Positions 31,853-41,091 of a stretch of DNA of 64,000 nucleotides are shown piece by piece. Made by a program: the position numbers and the translations under genes. Numbering within the stretch: position 1 is the stretch's first letter; each line of letters begins with the position of its first letter. This stretch comes from MED-G105 sp965263305 (GTDB lineage Bacteria > Pseudomonadota > Alphaproteobacteria > Caulobacterales > Parvularculaceae). Location of the stretch: contig OZ253666.1 in the NCBI GenBank assembly GCA_965263305.1, forward strand, positions 1,488,001 through 1,552,000, in the 5' to 3' direction. The notes beneath the pieces were generated by a model, which was given only the letters and a program-made list of their open reading frames with translations, did no database searches and had not been told where the DNA came from.

Positions 31853-32620
31853 ATGCTTTCCCCCGAAGAACAAAAACGCTATTTGCGCCATATCTTGTTG
31901 AAAGAGGTTGGAGCGCAAGGACAACAGACGCTGAAAGCCACCCGCATACTGATTATTGGTGCTGGCGGCTTAGGCGCGCCAATTATTCAATACCTCGCCG
32001 CCGCTGGTGTCGGCGCCCTCGGGATTGTCGACGACGACACTGTCGATCTGACGAATTTGCAACGTCAGGTGATTTACAAAACGACAGACCTTGGCGCCCC
32101 CAAGGCGCAAAGCGCCACCGCCGCGGCCGCTGCGTTGAACCCGGAGATCGACATCACGGTCCACGAAACGCGCCTTGACGAGCATAACGCAGCCACGCTC
32201 CTCAGCGGGTACGATATCGTTGTGGAAGGCGTCGATACCTTCGAAGCGCGTTACAATGTGAACCGGGCGGCGATGGCGGCGCGGATACCTTTAGTCTCGG
32301 CGGCGATTGGGCGTTTTGAGGGGCAGTTGAGCGTCTTCACCCCCTATGCTGGCGATTTGCCCTGTTATCGATGTTTCGCTCCAGCACCGCCCCCACGAGA
32401 CGCCATTATCAACTGCGCAGAAGAAGGGGTGCTTGGGCCATTGGCCGGGATCATGGGGTCGCTCGCCGCCCTTGAAACATTGAAAGTGGTTCTCGGTATC
32501 GGCGAGTCGCTTGTCGGCCGACTTCTCGTCTATGATGGGCTGTCACAGCAAATGCGCAACATCGCCTTGCCGCGCGATCCGGCCTGTACGGACTGCCATG
32601 ATTTAAATAGGAACTCTTGA
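31853..32620 (+). CDS. moeB: MoeB/ThiF-type adenylyltransferase
   Basis: A 255-residue E1-like enzyme that adenylates the C-terminal glycine of a sulfur-carrier protein (MoaD or ThiS). The ATP-binding loop is LIIGAGGLGAPIIQYLAAAG, followed by VDDDTVDLTNLQRQVIY (the RxxxQ region). Two CxxC zinc motifs are seen: CYRCF and CTDCHD. There is no rhodanese domain, so it is the short bacterial MoeB/HesA form. Whether the partner is MoaD or ThiS cannot be told, since neither is in the window. It is followed after 12 bp by the YceI gene. Confidence 0.9.
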   Translation: MLSPEEQKRYLRHILLKEVGAQGQQTLKATRILIIGAGGLGAPIIQYLAAAGVGALGIVDDDTVDLTNLQRQVIYKTTDLGAPKAQSATAAAAALNPEIDITVHETRLDEHNAATLLSGYDIVVEGVDTFEARYNVNRAAMAARIPLVSAAIGRFEGQLSVFTPYAGDLPCYRCFAPAPPPRDAIINCAEEGVLGPLAGIMGSLAALETLKVVLGIGESLVGRLLVYDGLSQQMRNIALPRDPACTDCHDLNRNS

Positions 32621-32632
32621 GGGAACCCCGCC

Positions 32633-33253
32633 ATGAAGTTTTCGCCATTTCTAGTCGCCAGCGCCTTCCTCCTGCCCGTGCTTGGCGGATGCGCCTCACT
32701 GGTGACGCCAGAGGCCGTCGCCACCCCAGCAGCCTTGCGCGCAGGTCAATATGAATTGGACATGACCCATGCATCCGTTCTTTTTAAGATCAACCATCTA
32801 GGCTTTTCGACCTATGTCGGGCGGTTTGAAACGGTTGACGCCTCCCTAGATTTCGAAGCGGATGATCCGACATCAGCTCAATTGGAAGCAACGGTTGAGA
32901 TCGCGTCGCTCGACATTGCCAATGATGAGTTTGCTGAGACCTTGATCGGTGCCGATTGGTTTGACGCCGCCGCTTTTCCGCAAGCAGTATTCCGGTCAAC
33001 CGCCATTGAGGTCACCGGGGAGACGACTGGCCGCCTTAGCGGCGATTTAACCCTGCATGGCGTTACCGCCCCGATCACCCTGGATGTGGCGTTCAATGGC
33101 GGCGATCGGGACCTATTGCGGGGCGGGCGTTACATTGTCGGCTTTTCGGCCTCAGGCGTTATTGACCGTACGACCTTTGGAGTGGACCGCTTCGCCGGCG
33201 TGATCACGAATGATGTTGCGCTTGAGATCGAAGCGGAATTTATGCGCCGTTGA
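32633..33253 (+). CDS. YceI family lipoprotein
   Basis: A 206-residue exported protein. The signal ends in a lipobox (LGGC), so it is membrane-anchored, which is unusual for YceI proteins as most are free in the periplasm. The lipocalin-like domain is recognised by YELDMTHASVLFKINHLGFS, then VEIASLDIANDEFAETL, FDAAAFPQAVFRST and LTLHGVTAPITLDVAFN. Relatives bind polyisoprenoid lipids or quinones. It lies 12 bp after moeB, probably co-transcribed. Confidence 0.9.
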   Translation: MKFSPFLVASAFLLPVLGGCASLVTPEAVATPAALRAGQYELDMTHASVLFKINHLGFSTYVGRFETVDASLDFEADDPTSAQLEATVEIASLDIANDEFAETLIGADWFDAAAFPQAVFRSTAIEVTGETTGRLSGDLTLHGVTAPITLDVAFNGGDRDLLRGGRYIVGFSASGVIDRTTFGVDRFAGVITNDVALEIEAEFMRR

Positions 33254-33279
33254 TTGTTCGGCGCGCCTAAGCCAACACC

Positions 33280-34290
33280 CTAAGCTTGGGCCACTAACGC
33301 GGCGAGGTTCGGCGGCAATTGCGCATCTAGGCTTTTGAGATGCTGCAATAGCGCTTTCTCGGCCTCGTCGAAAACGCCATTGCGACCGATACGCTCAGAC
33401 AGCCAGTCGGCTTCATACGCTGTGATCTTTTCTGCGTCGGTGATACCGCCATCAACCTTCGCATTGTGATCCGCCAACCAATCGTTTTTCTTGCCCATTT
33501 TTGTAAAGACATCGAAACTGAAGTCTCTGATACCGCGGCTCAAGAAATTCGTTGGGTTGACCGAATGGTCGGAGGCCCATTCATGGAGGCGGATCGCTTC
33601 TTTACGGGCGATCGGGGCATAACCCACATGCATCATTAGATAGGCCGCTATCGCGCGCATGAAGAGCCCGATCCATGCTGGGTCATTATCGGCCTCCACC
33701 GTCATGTCATGGAGGTCGTACAATAGCTCGGCTTCATTTCTCGAAATCCCAACCGCACCATCGCCGCCGGCGGCGTAAAGGGCGCGAGAAATGAGCGCCG
33801 CGTCATCGGCGCTCACCGATGGCCCGCCTGGCTTTTCCGCGATCACGCGTCGGATCTGGTCGCAGACAAATCCGCCCATGTCAGCCGGCGTGGAAACAGC
33901 GCTTTCCATGACTCTAACGAGAACGCCAAGCTCCAAGCTAGACGCCCGCGCGCCATCGCGCGTGACAAGACGTTTTAAATGGTCGAATTCTGTTTCGGTG
34001 AGATAACCCCTCGGCTCTTCTTCATTGAGGAAGAAATCGCCGACCGCTTCGGCAAAGAACATCGCCCATTCACGATCGCCATTCGGCGCTATTTCGCCGA
34101 GGGCGAATATCCGGGCCAGTTCATCCCGATCGATGACGCCATCTTGAAAGACGTTCATGCGAAGGAACGATACGTCTTCGGCGCTTACATAACCATCACG
34201 ACCAAGCGACGAAAAATCTGTTAAAATCTTTGTTCCTGGCTGAACAGAATGCTTGCTGAAATCGATTGTTTCCATCCACGACGACGCCAT
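33280..34290 (-). CDS. EF-hand-like protein of unknown function
   Basis: A 336-residue protein with no signal peptide. It contains at least four loops shaped like degenerate EF-hands, each with Gly at loop position 6 and mostly Glu at 12: NVFQDGVIDRDE, EEEPRGYLTETE, NAKVDGGITDAE and RIGRNGVFDEAE, and a possible fifth, SLGRDGYVSAED. Most have lost acidic residues at positions 1 and 3, so calcium binding is doubtful except perhaps in the first and third listed. Helices flank each loop. The ATG at 34290 is preferred because AGGAGG stands 11 nt before it; the frame is open to 34335. The family is not recognised, and a structural use of EF-hand-like repeats is an inference. Confidence 0.7.
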   Translation of the reverse strand: MASSWMETIDFSKHSVQPGTKILTDFSSLGRDGYVSAEDVSFLRMNVFQDGVIDRDELARIFALGEIAPNGDREWAMFFAEAVGDFFLNEEEPRGYLTETEFDHLKRLVTRDGARASSLELGVLVRVMESAVSTPADMGGFVCDQIRRVIAEKPGGPSVSADDAALISRALYAAGGDGAVGISRNEAELLYDLHDMTVEADNDPAWIGLFMRAIAAYLMMHVGYAPIARKEAIRLHEWASDHSVNPTNFLSRGIRDFSFDVFTKMGKKNDWLADHNAKVDGGITDAEKITAYEADWLSERIGRNGVFDEAEKALLQHLKSLDAQLPPNLAALVAQA

Positions 34291-34443
34291 AAGGACAGCC
34301 CCTCCTAAAATTCTGGAAAGGTAGTTTTCTCTCATGCCCGTTAAAACGATGCGAATGCAATAGTTTCATTTTGCAGGATCGCACCCGAATATCGTTTGAA
34401 TGACGGAATTTATTCTGAATACAACGTCAGGAAATCGTTAACG

Positions 34444-35775
34444 TTACTGTTTGTAAACGACGCCGCCCTTCATCACGAAATCGATGTCCCGCAATTCAGA
34501 GATATCAGCAAGCGGATCGCCCTCCACCGCAACGAGATCGCCAAATTTCCCGGGCTCAAGACTACCCAGATTGTCCGACTGTCCCAAATTAGCTGCGCCC
34601 TCTACGGTGGCGGAACGGATCGCCTGGGCCGGGGTCATGCCCGCTTGCACCAACAATTCAAATTCCCGGGCGTTATCGCCATGAGCCGAAACCCCGCTAT
34701 CGGTGCCAAACGCAATACGCACGCCGCCTTGAATGGCGCGGGTCGCCATGGCGAGCATACGCGGCCCAACCTGCGCGGCCTTCGCCCGCTGGGGCGGCAA
34801 TAGGAAAGTATTCGGGTCTTCCGCCCACTCAGCGACAGTTACCCCTGCCAATATTGTTGGCACAAGGAAAGCATTATTCTCTTTAAAGAGATCAATGGAC
34901 TCATCATTCAGATAAGTACCGTGCTCAATTCCATCGACGCCCGCTTTCAGCGCCGCATTGATGCCGTTGACCCCATGGGCGTGGGCGGTCACACGTCGCC
35001 CCATGGAATGGGCGGCGTCCATGATCGCCTTCAATTCATCGGCAAAAAATTGCTGCTCCAGCCCGGCAGCGGTGTTCGACAACACGCCAGCGGTCGCTGT
35101 TAGTTTAATTTGATCGGCGCCGCGACGCACTTGTTCCCGCACCGCGCGGCGACAATCGCCTACGCCATTGCATACGCCTGTCGTCCCCAAAATATGTGCG
35201 ATGTCGTCTCGATATCCTTGGGTGCCGTCGCCATGACCACCGGTGATAGAAACCGTTGAGCCCGCCGCGAAAATGCGCGGTCCTATAACGTCGCCGCGGG
35301 CAATGCCATCACGCAGCGCGAAAATAGCGTCGCCTCCACCGGCGCCCAAATCCCGCACGGTTGTGAACCCCGCCATCAGTGTTTTACGCGCAAAACCGGC
35401 GCCGACCATCGCCTGATCCGCCGCAGAACGCTCTACACGTTGGAGTCGCTGCCTTGGATTATTTTCGTTCGTAATGTGAACATGTCCATCGATCAGGCCT
35501 GGCAAGACAAACATTGCCGATAAATCATGGATTGTCGCGGTGTCATCCGCGCTGACGCCTGCACCCGCCGCGTCCACAAATCCGGCCATGACCTTTTCGA
35601 TACGGCCGTCTTTTATAACGATGCTCTGACGTTCGCTCGCCGCTTCACCCGGCGTCGCCAACAGCTTTCCCGCATGAACGATCGCATAGTCCGCCGCTTG
35701 CGCATTCATCAGTATACCGCTTGCCAACCCTGCAAACAGGGTAGCCGCGATGCGGGTTAGATGTTCTTTTTCCAT
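34444..35775 (-). CDS. exported amidohydrolase
   Basis: A 443-residue metal-dependent hydrolase with a signal peptide (cleavage after MNAQA). The metal-binding HxH is in VLPGLIDGHVHITNEN. Other family marks are FTTVRDLGAGGG, TAHAHGVNGINAALKAG, DGIEHGTYL and AFGTDSGVSAHGDN. It belongs to the imidazolonepropionase/prolidase-like group (Sgx9260-type), many of which are exported carboxypeptidases acting on Xaa-Pro, Xaa-Arg or Xaa-Lys dipeptides. Which of these fits is not decided by sequence alone. The ATG at 35775 has GGAG 7 nt upstream; the frame is open to 35841. Confidence 0.88.
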   Translation of the reverse strand: MEKEHLTRIAATLFAGLASGILMNAQAADYAIVHAGKLLATPGEAASERQSIVIKDGRIEKVMAGFVDAAGAGVSADDTATIHDLSAMFVLPGLIDGHVHITNENNPRQRLQRVERSAADQAMVGAGFARKTLMAGFTTVRDLGAGGGDAIFALRDGIARGDVIGPRIFAAGSTVSITGGHGDGTQGYRDDIAHILGTTGVCNGVGDCRRAVREQVRRGADQIKLTATAGVLSNTAAGLEQQFFADELKAIMDAAHSMGRRVTAHAHGVNGINAALKAGVDGIEHGTYLNDESIDLFKENNAFLVPTILAGVTVAEWAEDPNTFLLPPQRAKAAQVGPRMLAMATRAIQGGVRIAFGTDSGVSAHGDNAREFELLVQAGMTPAQAIRSATVEGAANLGQSDNLGSLEPGKFGDLVAVEGDPLADISELRDIDFVMKGGVVYKQ

Positions 35776-35934
35776 GTTTAACTCCACAACAGGCATCGGC
35801 GAAACCAATATCCAGAAATCGTGAGAAGAGGCAATGGGCACCCCTACACGCTGAGGTTGCGCCCAATTAATCGCGCCTTGGCGCCACCTCTTATAAACAC
35901 AATTTTATGAAAATACTCTCTATGTCTATAGGGC

Positions 35935-36942
35935 TCAACGCGATCTACGCTTACGGTCGACGCGAACTTCTTGTCGCGCGAAATCCAGTGAAAAACTGCG
36001 GTCGGCGAATAGATTGACGCCCAAAAGACCAAACGGCTCTCGATCGCGCGCCAAATCCTTAAAAATCGGCGCATCGATGACAACGATGTTCATACGCGCC
36101 CACCTCGCGCCGCCTGCCGATAGCCATCGGAAACGATGGACGCTAGCGTCGGTCCTCTTCGAGAGGGCGTCGATCACCGCACTAGAACGCTCGTTGCCGC
36201 GGCTCGGGCGAACGTTCACCTCAATGGTTGATTGCCTCACACGGTTAAACGCCGGGTAATTGATTACGACAGCAACAGAACCGGTATCTAAGAGGAAATC
36301 CATTTTTCGGTTATTAAGGCGACCCGGGGCCGTATAAAGAACCCCTGCATCCAGGCCAAAATCTTCAGGGGCCAAAGGGATCGTTCGCCACTTTGCCTCT
36401 TGCGGTTCCGGCGTTGCTCCATTGGGATAAATTTTTAATTCGTAACCCGATCGATCAAATACCAGTCGAAAGTTGGCCAGAAAGTCTAATCCAAGGATAC
36501 CATCGGGGCTGTTGTCTTCATCGGCGATATCGGGCGTGAGGGCGGGCAGGACGACGGTAACAAGATCATCTATCTTCGCATCGCCAATAGAAACCTCGCC
36601 GACACTATAAGTCGGCAGGCGTGTTTCGGACCCTGTGCCGAGCACTCTCTGCGGTGGACCGCCCGAAAGTTGTAAATTCTGTTCTGCACGAAGTTTTTCA
36701 AACACAAGGCTATGGCTAGCGCCAGTGTCAATGACGAAATTATACGGACCCTGACCATTAACCTCGACGGCGACCGTCAACCAGCCACTATCTTCGACAC
36801 GATACGGCACGACCGCGATGGGCGACGGTAAACTATTTGCATTCTCTGTTGTCGTCGATGTCGCCTGAGAAGCGATGGCGGCGCCGCCAGCAATCCGGAG
36901 CGCGCTAAGAAGAACAATGGTGAATACTAAAATCGATCGCAT
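35935..36942 (-). CDS. retropepsin-like aspartic protease domain protein, copy A
   Basis: A 335-residue exported protein. The signal peptide begins at the ATG at 36942 (MRSILVFTIVLLSAL), which has TTAGGA 6 nt upstream. Two retropepsin-like halves follow: QGPYNFVIDTGASHSLVFE (active-site DTGAS) near residue 80, with LGTGSETRLPTYSVG and ILGLDFLANFRLVFD (hydrophobic-hydrophobic-Gly), then a second DTGS in MDFLLDTGSVAVVI. Both halves end with LGxxxF..(R) elements (LLGVNLFADRSFSLDF). Two D-T-G sites in one chain form a pseudo-dimer, as in pepsins, while bacterial relatives are usually single-domain. The gene is paired with a homologue at 37098-38084. Confidence 0.85.
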   Translation of the reverse strand: MRSILVFTIVLLSALRIAGGAAIASQATSTTTENANSLPSPIAVVPYRVEDSGWLTVAVEVNGQGPYNFVIDTGASHSLVFEKLRAEQNLQLSGGPPQRVLGTGSETRLPTYSVGEVSIGDAKIDDLVTVVLPALTPDIADEDNSPDGILGLDFLANFRLVFDRSGYELKIYPNGATPEPQEAKWRTIPLAPEDFGLDAGVLYTAPGRLNNRKMDFLLDTGSVAVVINYPAFNRVRQSTIEVNVRPSRGNERSSAVIDALSKRTDASVHRFRWLSAGGARWARMNIVVIDAPIFKDLARDREPFGLLGVNLFADRSFSLDFARQEVRVDRKRRSR

Positions 36943-37097
36943 GGATTTTCCTAACGGTCCTCGCTTCATGAGCACCGGATCGGTTTTTGGCGCTGTTCTT
37001 TGAACTTTAACTGACAAAGGCGTAGAAAAAAAGCCAGTCTCGAAGACTTGAGGCTCGAAGACCTGAAGCTCGGCCCAGGCGACAACCCTGCCGGCGT

Positions 37098-38084
37098 TCA
37101 GGGCTCCCGGCGGGGCGCATCAACATGGATGCGCATAGCCTGAAAATCGAGCGCAAACGCTCGATCGCGAAAATAATCAAACCCAATCAGCCCAACGGGC
37201 CGATCAGCGAACCCTAATTCGTCGAAAATGAGGGCGTCAGTGATCAGCATTATCTCGTCTTCCCAAACGATATCGCCGATGGTGAGTCGATAAATGCGCA
37301 GCCGATAGGTTTGCGCCTCGGGGCCAGTAAACCCTTGAACTTTCCTCCCGCGGCGCAACTCTTCGACGGGGGGCACCACAACGATTTCATCAAGAAGCGT
37401 ATTGTTTCCGAGGGTACTGGCGGCGCCGGTATCCAATAAGGCTGGAAACGTCGCCGAAAACACATCGACATCCGTCATCAACAATTTCGAAGACCAGGCC
37501 GTGTCGCCAGCAGGACGCAATGGCGCACTGCGCCATGACGCGAATTTCTGCTTCGGGATGGCGTCAGGGGCATAAAAGTCGATCCGCCCACCGGGCGCGT
37601 CAACCACAACGGCGTATCGCTGAATAATATCCAAACCGATAATGCCCGCTGGCTGTAGTGATGGCGCCTGCCATCGCTCCAATATCACCACGGGAAAGTC
37701 CGTGAAGGTATCACCGCGCTCAGATGCGGGACCTAGCAAAAGCGATTTTATTTGCGTCAGCGGTGCGGTAACGGCGCCGGTGAGCCCGATAACACGCACG
37801 TTTCTGGCTTCAATGGGGTCGCCGCCGCCTGCTTCAATTTTATCCAATACATCGCGCACGATGCTTGTGCGCGTCGCCGCCGTATCAAAAACAAACAGAT
37901 ACGGGCCTGTCCCGTTGATCTTCACGGGAACCACGGGGCGTCCCCCCACATCAAGACTGAGGGGCAGCGAAAAAAGAGGCGCTGGATCGCGAGCGATTTG
38001 TTCCGGCGGCGTCGCGCAGCCAAAAAACAACAGACTGATGACCAACACTGTTGAGACGCGAAAAAAGTGACGTAGCTCGGTCAT
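37098..38084 (-). CDS. retropepsin-like aspartic protease domain lipoprotein, copy B
   Basis: A 328-residue paralogue of the protein at 35935-36942. It has a lipobox (LFFGC), so it is lipid-anchored. The first half has GPYLFVFDTAATRTSIV, where the active-site triplet is DTA rather than DTG. The second half has ALLDTGAASTLGN with a standard DTG. Further shared elements are IIGLDIIQRYAVVVD and LIGFDYFRDRAFALDF. The DTG-to-DTA change keeps the catalytic Asp, and retropepsin-like proteins are known with Ala at this place. It is followed after 155 bp by copy A on the same strand, so the two may be one transcript. Confidence 0.85.
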   Translation of the reverse strand: MTELRHFFRVSTVLVISLLFFGCATPPEQIARDPAPLFSLPLSLDVGGRPVVPVKINGTGPYLFVFDTAATRTSIVRDVLDKIEAGGGDPIEARNVRVIGLTGAVTAPLTQIKSLLLGPASERGDTFTDFPVVILERWQAPSLQPAGIIGLDIIQRYAVVVDAPGGRIDFYAPDAIPKQKFASWRSAPLRPAGDTAWSSKLLMTDVDVFSATFPALLDTGAASTLGNNTLLDEIVVVPPVEELRRGRKVQGFTGPEAQTYRLRIYRLTIGDIVWEDEIMLITDALIFDELGFADRPVGLIGFDYFRDRAFALDFQAMRIHVDAPRREP

Positions 38085-38304
38085 AGAGTACTCCCCTAAT
38101 CGGGCGTCCTTGTTAGCAACAAAAGCTGAGGCGCGCCTGCTAGATCCTCGCCAATCACCGAATTTTTATCGATCAACGCTTGTAACGCCGTCATCTTTTC
38201 TCGAGCTAGAATAACCGTTAAAGGGGGATCGGAGAATACCAAATTCAATGATCGTGTTCCCACGATGGCATTCCCGTAACACAGCGAAAACAGAAGATCC
38301 GAAA

Positions 38305-38574
38305 ATGACCGAGACGCCCGCCGACGATCAATCTACCCCTAAACCACCCCTGCCCGACAGGCTATGCGTCGACCCCGACAGTGAGCATCACAACGAAGCG
38401 GTCCTCAATCATGAGGTCGGCATCCGTTTTAACGGCGCCGAAAAGACGAATGTCGAAGAATACTGCGTCTCTGAGGGATGGGTGAGGGTCGCCGTTGGCA
38501 AGACTCTCGACCGAAAGGGCAAGCCCCTCACGATGAAGCTGAAAGGCGCGGTGGAGCCCTATTACAAAGACTAA
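38305..38574 (+). CDS. DUF3297 family protein
   Basis: An 89-residue cytoplasmic protein of a conserved proteobacterial family of unknown function. Characteristic segments are PLPDRLCVDPDSEHHNEAVL, GIRFNGAEKTNVEEYC, EGWVRVAVGK and the end KLKGAVEPYY. The frame is open from 38248, but the family starts close to MTETPADD, so the ATG at 38305 is used; its ribosome site (GAAGATC) is weak. Convergent with the sterol desaturase gene. Confidence 0.85.
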   Translation: MTETPADDQSTPKPPLPDRLCVDPDSEHHNEAVLNHEVGIRFNGAEKTNVEEYCVSEGWVRVAVGKTLDRKGKPLTMKLKGAVEPYYKD

Positions 38575-38627
38575 TCAGGCCAAGCCCGATATCTGATCAA
38601 CCTTTTACGCGTTGGGCTCGAGGCCGC

Positions 38628-39737
38628 CTAACCCTTGAAAGGATAGATCTGTTGCGCACGGAAAGAGGTCGGCGGTTGTTCACCAACAACGCCATATTCT
38701 TCCGGCCATGATTTTGGCGCATAGAGCGTGCCGAATAACCGGTCGAAGACGCTGAGGTGGACGGCGAAATTTTTGTTCATCGCCTCTGGCGCTGTAGAAT
38801 GGTGCCAATGGTGATGGCGCGGCGTCACAAAAACATGCTCCAGCCAACCGAACTCAAAGCGCACATTCGCATGAATGAACGTCGCGTGGACGCCGATAAA
38901 TAGGATGTAGGCGTTCACTGGCCCCTGGTCGAAGCCGAGCGCGGTAATCGCCAACAGCCCGAGAGTGCGCGTGATCAGTGCTTCAACGATATTCAAGCGC
39001 GAGCTTGCCATCCAATCCATATGGTCCGCACTGTGATGAACAGCATGCACCCGCCAGAAAAACCCGCCGGAATGATAGCGGCGATGGACCCAGTATTGGG
39101 CCATATCGACGGCGACCAAGATAAGAGCGAATTGCAGCCAAAACGGCGCTTGCCGGATTGTTTCTCCAACGACCGGCACAATCATCCATCCAAAGAATTG
39201 GTGGATGACAAAGTTGGTGACGAACAAAAACCCACCAAGAGAAAGGTGATAGGCGAGAAAATGCTTCATATCGAGAAACCACCCCTCGCGCAGAACCGGT
39301 TGGTCGGGACGGACAGGGGCGATCTTCTCTAGCAGGATGAAGGCGCCGCCGGTCGTTAAAAGACCGATGATGAACCAATCGATGCCAATGTGAAATGGCG
39401 TTGGCTCAAGCGATCCAACAGAAACATTGGGCCCGCCGAAGGCCATGGCCACCGCGCCCAATAACAACCCGATTAACGCAATGCGCGATTTAGCGCCGCG
39501 ATAAAGCGCAAAAGCGCCAAAAAACGCACTCGCGATGAGGCCCGCCGCCATGACATCACGCCATAGCTCGGGGTCGTAATTCGCGCGCAAAGATGGCGTA
39601 GTAAAGTAAGCCGGGAAAATAAAGGCAATCACCCCCGCCAAACTCAAGCCGCCTAAAAGAAGGCAGCACCAAGCGCTTAGCACGCCTTCCCCGATGACGA
39701 AGGCGCCTTTGGGCAATATATTGTTTGGCTCTGTCAT
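38628..39737 (-). CDS. sterol desaturase/fatty acid hydroxylase family protein
   Basis: A 369-residue integral membrane di-iron enzyme. Histidine clusters are HRRYHSGGFFWRVHAVHHS (HxxxH and HxxHH) and HHHWHHS. Several membrane helices precede them (AWCCLLLGGLSLAGVIAFIF, FIIGLLTTGGAFILL). The ATG at 39737 has GGGAG 6 nt upstream; the longer frame to 39920 has no conserved content. The enzyme hydroxylates or desaturates a lipid such as a sterol, hopanoid, carotenoid ring or fatty acid; the substrate is not decidable from this sequence. A carotenoid cyclase gene is present at 60.7 kb, but no linkage is implied. Confidence 0.88.
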   Translation of the reverse strand: MTEPNNILPKGAFVIGEGVLSAWCCLLLGGLSLAGVIAFIFPAYFTTPSLRANYDPELWRDVMAAGLIASAFFGAFALYRGAKSRIALIGLLLGAVAMAFGGPNVSVGSLEPTPFHIGIDWFIIGLLTTGGAFILLEKIAPVRPDQPVLREGWFLDMKHFLAYHLSLGGFLFVTNFVIHQFFGWMIVPVVGETIRQAPFWLQFALILVAVDMAQYWVHRRYHSGGFFWRVHAVHHSADHMDWMASSRLNIVEALITRTLGLLAITALGFDQGPVNAYILFIGVHATFIHANVRFEFGWLEHVFVTPRHHHWHHSTAPEAMNKNFAVHLSVFDRLFGTLYAPKSWPEEYGVVGEQPPTSFRAQQIYPFKG

Positions 39738-39984
39738 GATGCTCTCCCAAATACTCTGCCGATGGCGCGCGCGTGCCGCGTGCTCGCCTATGGTCACCTC
39801 ATCCGCTTCAACTTGAGCGAAAGAGCTTAAATTCTTCCTTAAACATCTGGTCTGTTGACAGACCTTAAGGACTGTTGGGTTGGCGCGCCAGAAACGATCA
39901 TTGCTGCCGTTACGCGTCAACGATGCTCGTTAATGGCGCGCCATCCCCCAAGTCGCTCCCCCAACCCCTACATTAAGCGTTGTG

Positions 39985-40248
39985 TTAAGCCGCCTCTGCG
40001 TAATCCCGCAGGAGCTTGTCCTGCTTGGCGCGCTCTAGTTTTTGACTGACTTCAGTGGCGACGCGGTTGTCGTGCAAGGTCTTCACCAAGGACACCAACG
40101 AACCTGATAGAAAAATAACGCCCATAGCGACGTACCCCTTTGTCGCAAGATTAATTGGCATCAAGACCAATGATACGGCGAGCATCGTGTAGGCGATGAT
40201 GACGCAGATATAGTTGTAGCTGATCCAGGTTTTTGAATGTTCAAACAT
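39985..40248 (-). CDS. YiaA/YiaB-type two-helix inner membrane protein
   Basis: An 87-residue membrane protein. Two helices (about residues 11-32 and 38-58) with the family pattern TWISYNYICVIIAYTMLAVS and GYVAMGVIFLSGSLVSLVKT, then a charged helical tail. YiaAB proteins of proteobacteria are often encoded next to pspA, as here: this gene lies 60 bp downstream of the PspA gene on the same strand. Together they form a probable membrane-stress unit. Confidence 0.88.
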   Translation of the reverse strand: MFEHSKTWISYNYICVIIAYTMLAVSLVLMPINLATKGYVAMGVIFLSGSLVSLVKTLHDNRVATEVSQKLERAKQDKLLRDYAEAA

Positions 40249-40308
40249 GAGAGGTACTCCTTTTACTTACCATTCAATTTTCAGATTTGGCTAAGGCAAC
40301 AAAGACTA

Positions 40309-40995
40309 TTAGGCGGGTTGGGCGTTATTCTGACGCAAACGGTCCAGAATATCTTCTGCGCGCAGTTTCGACGCATCGCCGAACCCCGCGTCAGACAAAC
40401 GGTCAAAGACCCCATCGCCGTTTAGTTCAGCGTCGATGTCTTCAAGCGCATCGATTTCCTCCACCGGGTCGTCACTGCTCATTAAGCGCTTCAACACGGC
40501 TTCACCTTCGCGGATTGCGGCGTTGGCGGATAAATCGCCTTTGAGGGACTTCACGGCGCGCCGCTCGGCTTCAACCGCTTTGGCGGTGTGAAGGCCCTGA
40601 CGCAGATCGATCAGTTGGCGATGGGTTTTTTCGATGGCGAGCTTCATGCGCTCGGCTTTTTCATCGCTCCGCGCAAGCGTCGTCTCTCGCGTGGTTCGTT
40701 CGTTTTCGAGGTCGGCCAGATGTTTCGCCGCATCCATGGCCAACGTTTCTTTATTCGCCGCCAATGCCTGGCGGGTGCGCGCCTCTAGATCCGCAATCCG
40801 GTCCGTCACGGCGGACAAGGCTTTCTTCTCGGCTTTTGATCGCGCGATCAGCGCGGCCAATCCACGCTTCGCGGTCTCGTGGCCGGCTTCGGCCTCGCGG
40901 ATTTTTTGCTCAAGGATGAGCGAGGCGTTGTTCTCGATCAGCTTCTCCTCCGCCCGAGCCTGGCGGCCGAGAAAGATCGCCGTAATGTTTTTCAC
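40309..40995 (-). CDS. pspA: PspA/IM30 family membrane-stress protein
   Basis: A 228-residue peripheral membrane protein, nearly all helix and coiled coil. The N-terminus VKNITAIFLGRQARAEEKLI is followed by long charged helices with ALIARSKAEKKALSAVTDRI and ARSDEKAERMKLAIEKTH. PspA/IM30 proteins polymerise on the inner membrane and preserve its integrity under stress. The start is GTG at 40995 with AAGGAG 9 nt upstream; the open frame extends to 41043, but that would cover operator sites. A yiaAB gene follows, and a divergent TetR gene is upstream with three palindromes between them. Confidence 0.9.
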   Translation of the reverse strand: MKNITAIFLGRQARAEEKLIENNASLILEQKIREAEAGHETAKRGLAALIARSKAEKKALSAVTDRIADLEARTRQALAANKETLAMDAAKHLADLENERTTRETTLARSDEKAERMKLAIEKTHRQLIDLRQGLHTAKAVEAERRAVKSLKGDLSANAAIREGEAVLKRLMSSDDPVEEIDALEDIDAELNGDGVFDRLSDAGFGDASKLRAEDILDRLRQNNAQPA

Positions 40996-41036
40996 ATAAC
41001 TTAACTCCTTACCGTTGAGCGGCGCCGACAATCCCG

Positions 41037-41049
41037 TGAACATCGTTCA
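41037..41049. promoter_or_regulatory. TetR-type operator 1
   Basis: TGAAC ATC GTTCA: perfect 5-bp arms with 3-nt spacer. The nearest of three such sites to pspA (42 bp from its GTG). Confidence 0.75.
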
Positions 41050-41069
41050 TTTTTGAAAGTGCACAAAAA

Positions 41070-41082
41070 TGAACGGTGTTCA
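41070..41082. promoter_or_regulatory. TetR-type operator 2
   Basis: TGAAC GGT GTTCA: same arms as sites 1 and 3. Centre 33 bp from site 1 and 22 bp from site 3, both multiples of 11 bp, so all three lie on the same face of the DNA. Confidence 0.75.
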
Positions 41083-41091
41083 AGATAAAAA

